Positions 13,874 through 21,007 are shown, counted from the first letter of the stretch. The stretch: 25,624 nucleotides of DNA from an uncultured Azospirillum sp. (GCA_900538765.1 UQAB01000028.1:1-25624); one strand, 5' to 3'. The notes: generated by a model from the sequence alone, not told the origin. Translations and numbers: made by a program.

Positions 13874-15226
13874 ATGGTATCATTGGCCGAAAGAATGGCA
13901 TCAAATATGGATTTTGCTGCATTTAGCAAAGCAGATGAATTAAAGAAAAGACTTTGGTTTACGGTTTTTGCTTTAATCGTTTTTCGTTTAGGCACATTTA
14001 TTCCGTTGCCGGGAATTGATCCGAATGTTTTGTCTGACATTTTTGCCAGAAATTCCGGCGGTATTCTCGGTATGTTTAATATGTTTGCCGGTGGTGCGTT
14101 GGAACGTATGACTATTTTTGCACTGAATATTATGCCGTATATTTCCGCGTCAATTATTATTCAGCTTGGACAATCGGTTATTCCGTCTTTGGCTGCGTTG
14201 AAGAAAGAAGGCGAAGCCGGACACCGGAAGATTACGCAGATGACCCGTTATCTGACGGTTTTGATTACGATTGTTCAGGGGTATGGTATTGCCGTCGGTT
14301 TGCAGAGTATGACGGGAAGCGCCGGAATTTCTGCTGTTGTTAATCCAGGATTTGTTTTCATTTTTACAACGGTTGTTTCTTTGGTTGGCGGAACGATGTT
14401 TATCGTCTGGCTGGGTGAACAGATTACTTCCCGCGGCGTCGGCAACGGCTCTTCGCTGATTATTACAGTCGGTATTATTGCCAATATTCCGTCAGCATTA
14501 GCACAGACTTTTGAGTTGGGGCGCGTTGGTTCCATGTCTTTGGGCGTTATTGCTTTGCTGATGATTATGGTTTTGCTGCTGATTTATGTTATCGTTTTGG
14601 TGGAACGTGCTCAGCGCAAGATTACCATCCAGTATCCGAAGCGTCAGGTCGGTATGAGAATGACAGCCGCAGAAAGTTCGCATTTGCCGTTGAAAATTAA
14701 CCCGACGGGTGTTATTCCGCCGATTTTCGCCAGCTCTTTGCTGTTGCTGCCGATTACGATTGCCAATTTGTCAGCGGAAAACGGTCCGGCTTGGGTTCAG
14801 ACTTTGAGCCAGCTGCTGGGACACGGACAGCCTCTGTATTTGGGGTTGTATGCTTTCCTCATCGCTTTCTTTGCCTTTTTCTATACTGCGGTTGTTTTCA
14901 ATCCTGAAGACACGGCCGATAACCTGAAAAAACATGGTGGTTTCATTGCCGGTATCCGTCCTGGAAAGAATACGGCGGAATATTTGGATTATGTTATTAC
15001 CAGACTGACTGTCCTTGGCGCTTTTTATCTGGTTGCCCTGTGTATTTTGCCTGAAATTTTGATTTCAAAATTGTCGGTTCCGTTTGTTTTGGGCGGTACG
15101 ACACTGCTTATCGTTGTTCAGGTTACCATGGATTTTGTCGGTCAGCTGCAGTCCCATCTGATTGCCTATCAGTATGAAGGGCTGATTAAAAAGGCTGCTT
15201 TGGCAAACAAAGGAAAGAGAAGATAA
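13874..15226 (+). CDS. secY: Preprotein translocase channel subunit SecY
   Basis: SecY (450 residues) is the ten-helix inner-membrane channel of the Sec translocon. The N-terminal amphipathic segment (ADELKKRLWFTVFALIVFRLGTFIPLP, split here as helix 1) leads into the plug region with GGALERMTIFALNIMPYI. The cytoplasmic loop KEGEAGHRKITQMTRYLT and the TM7-8 region with INPTGVIPPIFASS are typical, and the TM10 tail is intact. It is transcribed apart from rplO. Its stop overlaps the adk start as TAATG, so translation of the two is probably coupled. Only a poor SD (AGGGTTG) precedes the ATG. Confidence 0.97.
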   Translation: MVSLAERMASNMDFAAFSKADELKKRLWFTVFALIVFRLGTFIPLPGIDPNVLSDIFARNSGGILGMFNMFAGGALERMTIFALNIMPYISASIIIQLGQSVIPSLAALKKEGEAGHRKITQMTRYLTVLITIVQGYGIAVGLQSMTGSAGISAVVNPGFVFIFTTVVSLVGGTMFIVWLGEQITSRGVGNGSSLIITVGIIANIPSALAQTFELGRVGSMSLGVIALLMIMVLLLIYVIVLVERAQRKITIQYPKRQVGMRMTAAESSHLPLKINPTGVIPPIFASSLLLLPITIANLSAENGPAWVQTLSQLLGHGQPLYLGLYAFLIAFFAFFYTAVVFNPEDTADNLKKHGGFIAGIRPGKNTAEYLDYVITRLTVLGAFYLVALCILPEILISKLSVPFVLGGTTLLIVVQVTMDFVGQLQSHLIAYQYEGLIKKAALANKGKRR

Positions 15227-15897
15227 TGGATAAAAACGGAATTGGCCGGCATATTATCTTTACTGGCGTGCCGGGCTGCGGTAAGGGAACTCAAGCGCGA
15301 ATCCTGAAAGACAAACTGTCTATTCCTCATTTTTCTACGGGGGAAATGTTGCGGGCTGAAGCTGCCAAGGCGACACCTTTGGGGCTTGAAATTAAGGCTC
15401 TTTTAGACAGGGGTGAATTTGCGACCGATGAAATGATTATTAAAATGGTTGCCGGGCGAATCGACCAGGATGACTGTAAAAACGGATTCATTTTGGACGG
15501 TTTTCCGAGAACACTGCCGCAGGCAGAAGCTTTAGAAGGTATGCTGGCTGAGCGCGGAATCAATTTGGATGCCGTGATTGAAATTCAGGTGCCGGATGAA
15601 ATTATTATGGAGAGAATTTTAGGGCGTTATGCCTGTATGAAATGCGGCGCCGGTTATCATGACAAGTTCCAAAAGCCTAAGATTTACGGCGTTTGCGATG
15701 TTTGCGGCGGAACGAATTTTTACCGTCGGGTTGATGATAACCGTACGACGGTTCAAAACCGTTTGGTCAATTACCGCGCTCTGACCTATCCGACGATTCC
15801 GTTCTTTGAGAAAAAAGGATTGTTACGCTGTGTAGACGGTACCGGGACGATAGAGGCTGTAAGCAAGAAAATTGACAGTGTTCTGGGAATTGCCTAG
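15226..15897 (+). CDS. adk: Adenylate kinase, zinc-LID type
   Basis: It interconverts ATP + AMP with two ADP. The 223-residue protein has the P-loop GVPGCGKGT (14-22), the AMP-binding region with STGEMLR, and DGFPRT (91-96). The LID domain carries two CxxC pairs, Cys137/Cys140 and Cys157/Cys160, so it should bind structural zinc, unlike the E. coli enzyme. The start overlaps the secY stop by one base. The secY-adk-rpsM order is typical of alphaproteobacteria. Confidence 0.97.
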   Translation: MDKNGIGRHIIFTGVPGCGKGTQARILKDKLSIPHFSTGEMLRAEAAKATPLGLEIKALLDRGEFATDEMIIKMVAGRIDQDDCKNGFILDGFPRTLPQAEALEGMLAERGINLDAVIEIQVPDEIIMERILGRYACMKCGAGYHDKFQKPKIYGVCDVCGGTNFYRRVDDNRTTVQNRLVNYRALTYPTIPFFEKKGLLRCVDGTGTIEAVSKKIDSVLGIA

Positions 15898-16026
15898 TCA
15901 TGGTTTCAGCCGAAAGAGAATCGGCGGGCGAGAATCGTCTTTTTGAGAATCCGGTGTTATCGCTTTGTTTGTTTCTGCTTGCTATTTATGATGGGCTGAC
16001 GGTGGCGAATTTGGCCTGAAAAATAT

Positions 16027-16062
16027 TTTTTCTTAAAAAAAATTGGTGTTTTTTAAGAAAAA
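16027..16062 (+). terminator. AT-rich perfect hairpin, probable terminator after adk
   Basis: TTTTTCTTAAAAAA (16027-16040) and TTTTTTAAGAAAAA (16049-16062) are perfectly complementary over 14 bp, with loop AATTGGTG. It has only two G-C pairs and no separate T tract, so termination efficiency is uncertain. The stretch 15898-16026 holds no convincing gene. Confidence 0.5.
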
Positions 16063-16076
16063 TTAACGAATGGAGG

Positions 16077-16104
16077 TTGACACATTTAAATTATAGCCTA
16101 TAAT
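16077..16104 (+). promoter_or_regulatory. Perfect consensus sigma-70 promoter of the alpha operon
   Basis: TTGACA (16077-16082) and TATAAT (16099-16104) both match consensus exactly, with 16-base spacing. Predicted start near 16111 gives a leader of about 66 bases before rpsM. That leader has a short hairpin AAAAGT (16119-16124)/ACTTTT (16133-16138). Confidence 0.9.
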
Positions 16105-16176
16105 CCGGCTTAATTTTGAAAAGTGGTGATCAACTTTTTAAATGTAATAATTAATTATAAAGAATGGAGAGTTAAT

Positions 16177-16545
16177 TTGGCTCGTATAGCTGGTGTAAAT
16201 ATTCCGTCTGCCAAGAAAATTGAAGTCGCTCTGACTTATATCTATGGCATAGGAAGAAAAACTGCTCAAGATATTTGCGCAAAATCGGGAATCTCCCCTG
16301 AACTTCGTGTTCATCAGATGTCTGATGAAGATGTTGCCAAAATCCGTGAAGTTATTGATCACGGATATTTGGTTGAAGGTGAATTACGCCGTGAAGTTGG
16401 TGTCAACATTAAAAGATTGATGGATTTGGGCTGTTACAGAGGCCTGAGACACCGTAAAGGTTTGCCTGTTCGTGGACAAAGCACAAAACAAAATGCCAGA
16501 ACACGCAAGGGTAAACGTAAGACCGTGGCTAATAAGAAGAAGTAA
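16177..16545 (+). CDS. rpsM: 30S ribosomal protein S13 (TTG start)
   Basis: S13 (122 residues) lies in the 30S head and contacts the P-site tRNA and the 50S. After the start it reads ARIAGVNIPSAKKIEVALTY, the universal S13 N-terminus, with YGIGRKTAQDICAKSGI and the C-terminal RGLPVRGQSTKQNARTRKG-like basic tail. No ATG exists at the expected position; TTG 16177 lies seven bases after GGAG (16166-16169) and is the start. A GTG at 16123 is in frame but would add an AT-rich non-S13 extension. Confidence 0.96.
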   Translation: MARIAGVNIPSAKKIEVALTYIYGIGRKTAQDICAKSGISPELRVHQMSDEDVAKIREVIDHGYLVEGELRREVGVNIKRLMDLGCYRGLRHRKGLPVRGQSTKQNARTRKGKRKTVANKKK

Positions 16546-16558
16546 GAGGTAGACCCAA

Positions 16559-16948
16559 ATGGCAAAAACTGTACAACGTATTAAGAAAAAAGAAAAGAAG
16601 AATATCACGGCCGGCGTTGCCCATGTGAATTCTACTTTTAACAATACCAGAGTAACGATTACGGATGCTCAGGGTAATACTGTTTCTTGGTCTACTGCCG
16701 GTGCTAACGGTTTTAAAGGTTCAAGAAAGTCTACGCCTTATGCTGCTCAGATTGCTGCCGAAGAGGCTGGCAAAAAGGCTCAGGAAAACGGTATGAAAAC
16801 CTTGGAAGTTGAAGTTAAGGGACCTGGTTCTGGTAGAGAATCTGCGATTAGAGCTTTGCAGGTTATCGGTTTTACCATTACGACAATTCGTGATGTTACG
16901 CCGATTCCGCACAATGGCTGCCGCTTGAGAAAGAGACGTCGCGTTTAG
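16559..16948 (+). CDS. rpsK: 30S ribosomal protein S11
   Basis: S11 (129 residues) forms part of the 30S platform at the E site. It contains GVAHVNSTFNNTRVTITDAQ, GANGFKGSRKSTPYAAQ and the C-terminal RDVTPIPHNGCRLRKRRRV. GAGG near 16546 supplies the SD. A small hairpin separates it from rpoA. Confidence 0.98.
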   Translation: MAKTVQRIKKKEKKNITAGVAHVNSTFNNTRVTITDAQGNTVSWSTAGANGFKGSRKSTPYAAQIAAEEAGKKAQENGMKTLEVEVKGPGSGRESAIRALQVIGFTITTIRDVTPIPHNGCRLRKRRRV

Positions 16949-16963
16949 TTTTATTTTGGGAAA

Positions 16964-16984
16964 GATGAGGCTTTCGGCCTCGTC
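16964..16984 (+). promoter_or_regulatory. Hairpin between rpsK and rpoA
   Basis: GATGAGGC (16964-16971) pairs with GCCTCGTC (16977-16984) over 8 bp with one G-U; the loop is TTTCG. Downstream bases are T-rich but interrupted, so it looks like a weak attenuator or processing site rather than a full terminator. Confidence 0.5.
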
Positions 16985-17031
16985 GTTCTCGTTTTCAAAA
17001 TGTTGCATATACACTAAAAGAGGACATACCA

Positions 17032-18036
17032 GTGATTCAAAAGAATTGGCAAGAATTAATTAAACCGACAAACTTAGAGGTTGAGTCTAACGACAACAAA
17101 GCTAAGATTGTGGTTGAACCTTTAGAAAGAGGCTTTGGCTTAACTTTAGGTAATGCATTAAGAAGAGTTTTGTTATCTTCTCTTCAGGGCGGTGCTGTTA
17201 CGGCAATCAAAATCAACGGTGTTTTACATGAATTTTCTGTAGTTCCCGGTGTTCGCGAAGATGTGACGGATATTGTCTTAAATATTAAATGTCTGGCAGT
17301 TGCCGTTAACGGCGAAGGTCCGAAGACGATGACTTTGAAAGCCGAAGGGCCTTGCGAAGTTACTGCCGCCATGATTGAAACTGGTCATGATGTTGAGATT
17401 AAAAATCCGGAACTGGTTATTTGTAATCTTGATGCCGGCGCTAAAATCAACATGGAACTGACGGTAAATACCGGCAAAGGTTACGTTCCTGCTGCCATGA
17501 ACAAGGCACCGGATGCTCCGATTGGCGTTATTGCTGTTGATGCAATTTATTCTCCGGTCAGAAAAGTTTCCTACAAGGTTGACAATACCCGTGTCGGCCA
17601 GGTTACAGACTATGATAAATTGACAATGGTTATTGAAACCAACGGCGTTGTTACTCCTGAGGATGCTGTTGCTTATGCTGCCAGAATTTTACAGGATCAG
17701 TTGAAACCCTTCATTAACTTTGATGAGCCGGAAGCTGAAACTGAAGTTGAAAAAGAAGAACTTCCGTTTAATAAGAATCTGCTTAAAAAGGTTGATGAGC
17801 TGGAGTTGTCCGTTCGTTCTGCAAATTGCCTGAAAAATGACAATATTGTTTATATTGGTGATTTGGTTCAGAAGACCGAAGCTGAAATGCTGAGAACTCC
17901 GAATTTTGGCCGTAAATCTTTGAATGAAATCAAAGAAGTTCTGGCTAAAATGGGAATTCATCTTGGTATGGATACTCCGGGTTGGCCGCCTGAGAATATT
18001 GAAGAACTGGTCAGAAGAACAGATGACCATTTCTAA
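17032..18036 (+). CDS. rpoA: RNA polymerase alpha subunit (GTG start)
   Basis: Alpha (334 residues) nucleates RNA polymerase assembly and contacts regulators and UP elements. The N-terminal domain carries LERGFGLTLGNALRRVLLSS, the dimerisation signature. The C-terminal domain from about residue 250 contains LELSVRSANCLKNDNI and MLRTPNFGRKSLNEIKEVL, the helix-hairpin-helix DNA-binding region. The GTG start at 17032 follows AGAGGA; MIQKNWQELIKP is the standard alphaproteobacterial N-terminus. Normally rplQ follows directly, but here a terminator does. Confidence 0.98.
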   Translation: MIQKNWQELIKPTNLEVESNDNKAKIVVEPLERGFGLTLGNALRRVLLSSLQGGAVTAIKINGVLHEFSVVPGVREDVTDIVLNIKCLAVAVNGEGPKTMTLKAEGPCEVTAAMIETGHDVEIKNPELVICNLDAGAKINMELTVNTGKGYVPAAMNKAPDAPIGVIAVDAIYSPVRKVSYKVDNTRVGQVTDYDKLTMVIETNGVVTPEDAVAYAARILQDQLKPFINFDEPEAETEVEKEELPFNKNLLKKVDELELSVRSANCLKNDNIVYIGDLVQKTEAEMLRTPNFGRKSLNEIKEVLAKMGIHLGMDTPGWPPENIEELVRRTDDHF

Positions 18037-18050
18037 ATAGTTAGAAAATT

Positions 18051-18081
18051 AAAATCCTCTGCTTTTGCAGGGGGTTTTTTT
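18051..18081 (+). terminator. Intrinsic terminator after rpoA
   Basis: CCTCTGC (18056-18062) pairs with GCAGGGG (18067-18073) around TTTT; outer A-T pairs extend it and seven Ts follow. It ends the alpha operon before the accessory segment. Confidence 0.93.
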
Positions 18082-18138
18082 GCATCATGAAAACTGCCGG
18101 CGAGTCCGGTAGTTCTAACAAGTTTATAGATTTGTGTA

Positions 18139-18209
18139 TAAAAAACTCCTTTGCTATTATGAAAGAGACTGGCTGGCAACAGTCATTATATAAGCAAAGG
18201 AGTTTTTTA
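18139..18209 (+). promoter_or_regulatory. Long hairpin sequestering a Shine-Dalgarno
   Basis: TAAAAAACTCCTTTGCT (18139-18155) is perfectly complementary to the 17 bases 18193-18209. GACTG/CAGTC inside forms a further short stem. The 3' arm contains AAGGAG followed by six Ts, then the ATG at 18210. It would both hide the SD and act as a terminator, as in the NAD leader at 301-324. Confidence 0.6.
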
Positions 18210-18398
18210 ATGAACATACATACAATAGCACAAGGACTTGGAAATTGTAAATACCATGTTGTTTCCGTCATGTCAGACCGTTATGCGGCCTTAAGGTGTT
18301 TGCAGGCGCTGTTAGGGCTGTCCCTTAAAGAAGAACCCCCGCTAAGCTATAGGTTCCTTTTTTTTGTTGACTTTTGTCTAGCCTGTGGTAGAGTTTGA
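18210..18398 (+). CDS. Possible 62-residue small protein (doubtful)
   Basis: The ATG follows AAGGAG at good spacing, and 62 codons run to TGA 18396-18398. The product has four cysteines, a hydrophobic middle (CLQALLGLSL) and a hydrophobic C-terminus (RFLFFVDFCLACGRV). Against a real gene: the 3' third contains a terminator-like hairpin (18333-18356) with eight Ts and the -35/-10 of the next promoter. I do not recognise a family. It may be a short leader peptide or a remnant; the in-frame ATG at 18087 would read through the hairpin and is less likely. Confidence 0.25.
   Translation: MNIHTIAQGLGNCKYHVVSVMSDRYAALRCLQALLGLSLKEEPPLSYRFLFFVDFCLACGRV
18333..18368 (+). terminator. Terminator-like hairpin before the first accessory gene
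   Basis: GAACC (18333-18337) pairs with GGTTC (18352-18356), with GCT/AGC pairing inside the loop, and a run of eight Ts follows. It ends just before the promoter at 18367. Confidence 0.55.
18367..18394 (+). promoter_or_regulatory. Promoter of the accessory gene pair
   Basis: TTGACT (18367-18372) and TAGAGT (18389-18394) are 16 bases apart. Predicted start is near 18401, giving a leader of about 36 bases that is AT-rich and lacks an SD. Confidence 0.5.
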
Positions 18399-18436
18399 GT
18401 TGAAAAAATATTATTAACTTAATAAAAAATATAATT

Positions 18437-18961
18437 ATGAAAACAGAAAAAGACTCTCCTTGTTTATGTCGTGATGATGACGATGTTTTTACAGGTTTTT
18501 ATCAACATGGGATTTTTTCCCGTTTTTGGCGTTATGTCCGTCGAGAGAAAAAATATGCTTTCCGTGTTGTTTATTCTGATGGTTTGATTAGTCCTTATAA
18601 AGAAGATATGTCCGGCCGAACACCTGTCGGAATAGCCTTTTACTGTTATATCATTGCATTGTCGGATTCTGAATGTAAAATTAAAGAAGCGGATGTTGAC
18701 TTCTATTGCAGCCAAAATCCGTTTTGTGGCCGAAACGATATTTTGGCGGACAAGGATATTTGGGAGTGCATTCATACTGATTTGGCTGATATAAATGATA
18801 CAATGAGAGAAATCGGTGGGCAGCCTCTGAAAGATGGATGTTACTGGATTGATGAACGATCGTCAATTTATGGTTATCCGTACTATTGTAATTTGCGCAC
18901 TGGAGAGTGTAATTTTATAGAAAACGCGGCTTTTATCCGCCCGATATTAACAAATTTTTGA
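18437..18961 (+). CDS. Hypothetical protein, cysteine-rich, weakly DUF1566-like
   Basis: This 174-residue soluble protein has no recognised family. It has ten cysteines and no signal peptide. The order YSDGLIS (46-52), TPVGIAFY (62-69), a tryptophan-bearing middle, DINDTMREIGG (118-128) and GCYWIDE (134-140) loosely recalls the DUF1566/fibrobacter-type layout common in Bacteroidetes proteins; this is a memory-based resemblance, not a match. The ATG has no SD; the preceding bases are almost all A and T, unlike the strong SDs of neighbours. It lies in the segment separating rpoA from rplQ and is probably cotranscribed with the next gene, 24 bases on. Horizontal origin is plausible. Confidence 0.65.
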   Translation: MKTEKDSPCLCRDDDDVFTGFYQHGIFSRFWRYVRREKKYAFRVVYSDGLISPYKEDMSGRTPVGIAFYCYIIALSDSECKIKEADVDFYCSQNPFCGRNDILADKDIWECIHTDLADINDTMREIGGQPLKDGCYWIDERSSIYGYPYYCNLRTGECNFIENAAFIRPILTNF

Positions 18962-18985
18962 TATGTTGTTTTATTATTAAATTTT

Positions 18986-19384
18986 ATGGTTATGAAAAAT
19001 AAAACGATTTACAATGTTCTGAGTTTTGTTTTAGTTATTGCTGTCGTTGCTGCGTTTATCATCGGGGTTGTTGTTGATGATATTCCAAGTTTTGTGTGTG
19101 CAGCTTCTATTCTTATTGCTTTTGCGGGAGTTCCTCTGCAGTTATGGTATGACCGGACTAAAGAGAAAGCGGATCCTTTGAGTTTTGGGAGGCGTAAAAA
19201 GGCGCTTTTATATGCTGTTGAGGCAGAGCGCGGATTGAAAGACGATTTTGTTGGAAACAACGGAGCGGAAATGTATGAGCATTTTCTTGATGTGGGATTT
19301 ATTCATGAATTTTCTGACGACGGTGTTTTGCGATGGGAGGTTACTCGTTATGGATGTCGGCGCAAAAAGGAAATTTTTATTTAA
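18986..19384 (+). CDS. Hypothetical membrane protein with two N-terminal helices
   Basis: The 132-residue product has two predicted membrane helices, about 8-30 and 34-54, separated by a short acidic loop, then a charged soluble domain (about 55-132) with LLYAVEAERGLKDDF and a C-terminal RYGCRRKKEIFI. I do not recognise a family. No SD precedes either ATG (18986 or 18992, both in frame). It follows the previous unknown gene by 24 bases and is followed at once by a terminator, so the two form a small transcription unit. The soluble domain probably faces the cytoplasm, but this is not certain. Confidence 0.6.
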   Translation: MVMKNKTIYNVLSFVLVIAVVAAFIIGVVVDDIPSFVCAASILIAFAGVPLQLWYDRTKEKADPLSFGRRKKALLYAVEAERGLKDDFVGNNGAEMYEHFLDVGFIHEFSDDGVLRWEVTRYGCRRKKEIFI

Positions 19385-19387
19385 ACA

Positions 19388-19416
19388 AAAAGGGTATTCT
19401 ATACGAATACCCTTTT
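19388..19416 (+). terminator. Intrinsic terminator of the accessory pair
   Basis: AAAAGGGTATTC (19388-19399) and GAATACCCTTTT (19405-19416) form a perfect 12-bp stem with loop TATAC. Symmetric A/T flanks could make it bidirectional. Confidence 0.9.
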
Positions 19417-20013
19417 ATGATTCGAACGTAACACTACCTGCGTGAGCAGATAGATGTAGACATTCCAGCCCAGCCGTTAGGCTTGCGTAGCGTTTGGGCT
19501 GGGCGAACGAAGTTCGAAATGGTTAATACCACTTGCGTTAGCTAGTGGAAGTTTATTATATTCTCTTACGGAAAACCCCGGATTTAAGGGGGCTAACGTG
19601 TTGTTTCAACACTTTCCCACGCCAGAGAGCGTGGTTAAATAGCTAGATTTGTAGCCGGGATAGTATCCTCAGTAAATTGGGAGATATCTATTTAGAATGA
19701 ATGATTATGGCAATATTAATTGAGCATTCCTGTGGGTGTTTTTATCATGCAGCCATAGAAAAATAGCTGCTTCTAATTTAAGGTTTTTTTAGGGCAACTA
19801 TATGTTTAATTGGGATATTTTGTATGGCTTACAACAAGTAATACGATGGGAATTGTAATGTGCGTTTAATTTGAGACATTTGTGTATAGCCCGTCCGTGT
19901 AAGGTGTTGTTGTTGTTTAAATTATATTCATAGTAATTCAGTATTTTGAGCAAAATGTTCATTCAATATTAAGTGAAGTGAGAATAAGGTCGTTTCAAAA
20001 GAGTATATACCGG
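19417..20013 (+). repeat. Non-coding array of hairpins (possible IS200/IS605-type end remnants or ncRNA)
   Basis: No credible gene in about 600 bases. Successive palindromes occur: TTCGAAC (19421-19427)/GTTCGAA (19512-19518) enclosing CCAGCCCA (19465-19472)/TGGGCTGG (19495-19502); CCACTTGC/GCTAGTGG (19529-19548, loop GTTA); CCCC/GGGG (19576-19591) after a TTAC; GTGTTG/CAACAC (19598-19612); CCACGC/GCGTGG (19617-19634); and GGATAGTATCC (19658-19668). Small imperfect hairpins beside TTAC-like tetramers recall ends of IS200/IS605 elements, but no TnpA or TnpB is present. The part after 19669 is AT-rich, with a weak GCAGC/GCTGC stem and a T run near 19785. Confidence 0.5.
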
Positions 20014-20841
20014 ATGAACAAAATGATATTGTATATTTTGATTGCTGCACTTTTTAGGACAGTTGATACGTTTATTGACAAAGTTCTCACGCAGAAAGGG
20101 ATTAGCCGTTTTGATTATTTCTTTTATATGTGTGTCTCTATGCTGCCGTTCGCGGCTGTAATGATGTTGTATGAGCCTTTGAAGATGAAACTTGAATTGT
20201 TTCCTTTAATGTTGCTGGCGCTGGCTGCTTTGTTACGTTATTACCAACAGCATGCCGTTGTTGGAATGGTCAGAAAACTGGAACCTTACCAGTACCAAAC
20301 CTACTTGACGATGGGACTTGTTATAACCTATCTCATTGATTGTTATTTAGGGACAAGAATTTTAGGCTGGCAAAGCGTGGTGTCGGTGGTTCTAGTGCTT
20401 GGCGGCGTGTCACTGATTGGGAATTTTCGTTTTGAATATAATTCTTTGAATAAGGATATTGTGATTCGTATTTTATGTGGCATTCTTCAAGGCTATGTAA
20501 CCTTTTATATTTTGAAATATTGGTCGAATGCTTTTTATATTTTCAGTTTGAATTTTGTTTTAACAGTGCCTTTTATAAAAAAATATTGTTCTGAGGAACA
20601 CCATAACCGTACGGAAATAATAAAATGGGTGTTTTTGCAGCAGGCATTCGGCTTTATTGCCGTTTATTTGACGAATTCATTAATGGCCAAATCTGTTACC
20701 GTCGGTATTTATGTTGTTCCTGTTGCTATTGTTATGGCTTTCTTGTTTTCGTTTTTCAAAAACTATAGCGGAAAAAGATTTGTGGCTAAAGATGCGCTGG
20801 CTGTTGCCATGGTGACAATCGGTGTCTTGCTGTTGAAATAA
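20014..20841 (+). CDS. EamA/DMT-superfamily transporter-like membrane protein
   Basis: A 275-residue, very hydrophobic protein with about ten predicted helices in two halves, the layout of EamA-type drug/metabolite transporters. The first half ends near LVITYLIDCYLGTRILGWQSV, typical of an EamA repeat end, and the second ends with VAMVTIGVLLLK. Substrate unknown. I prefer ATG 20014 because the protein then starts directly with helix 1; a GTG at 19978 and an ATG at 20023 are alternatives, and none has a convincing SD. It stands alone between the non-coding hairpin array and rplQ, with no terminator after it, so it might read into rplQ. Confidence 0.75.
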   Translation: MNKMILYILIAALFRTVDTFIDKVLTQKGISRFDYFFYMCVSMLPFAAVMMLYEPLKMKLELFPLMLLALAALLRYYQQHAVVGMVRKLEPYQYQTYLTMGLVITYLIDCYLGTRILGWQSVVSVVLVLGGVSLIGNFRFEYNSLNKDIVIRILCGILQGYVTFYILKYWSNAFYIFSLNFVLTVPFIKKYCSEEHHNRTEIIKWVFLQQAFGFIAVYLTNSLMAKSVTVGIYVVPVAIVMAFLFSFFKNYSGKRFVAKDALAVAMVTIGVLLLK

Positions 20842-21007
20842 ATCAGCTCAGGGAAGAGACTTTTTACTTGCTTTTCAATTTATTGTGTGTTACAAACGCT
20901 GTCGAATGAGATGTTTTCATGCATGAACGTACAAGCGTATCCGTGGTGAAAACAAGGTTTTATCCGCTTTGCCCGGCAAAGCACAGCAAAAATGAAAGGT
21001 ATAAGTC
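20842..21007 (+). promoter_or_regulatory. rplQ leader with palindrome and hairpin
   Basis: A possible promoter TTGCTT (20868-20873)/TACAAA (20891-20896) has 17-base spacing. After it come a perfect 12-base palindrome TTCATGCATGAA (20916-20927) and a hairpin GCTTTGC (20966-20972)/GCAAAGC (20976-20982). Having lost the rpoA transcript, rplQ needs its own promoter. The palindrome could be an operator; this is inference. Confidence 0.4.

Larger units (their letters stand above)
18082..18436 (+). other. Hairpin-rich start of the rpoA-rplQ insertion
   Basis: This stretch holds a hairpin CTGCCGG (18094-18100)/CCGGTAG (18106-18112), the 17-bp SD-sequestering hairpin at 18139-18209, a weak 62-codon frame, a terminator-like hairpin at 18333-18368 and a promoter at 18367-18394. 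It looks like a mobile or regulatory segment rather than a conventional gene. Confidence 0.5.

Noticed and set aside
15900..16019. 39-codon frame directly after adk with a hydrophobic middle
   Set aside because: No SD, no recognisable product, and it ends near an AT-rich hairpin; too little support to call a gene.
16123..16176. Upstream GTG start for rpsM
   Set aside because: It would add 18 AT-rich codons absent from S13 and starts only about 12 bases after the predicted transcript start, without an SD.
19475..19481. GTTAGGC, which fits the attC core GTTRRRY
   Set aside because: No matching RYYYAAC partner at proper distance, no integrase and no cassette arrangement.
19421..19518. TTCGAA motifs suggesting tRNA T-loops
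   Set aside because: No acceptor, D or anticodon stems can be drawn around them; they pair with each other instead.
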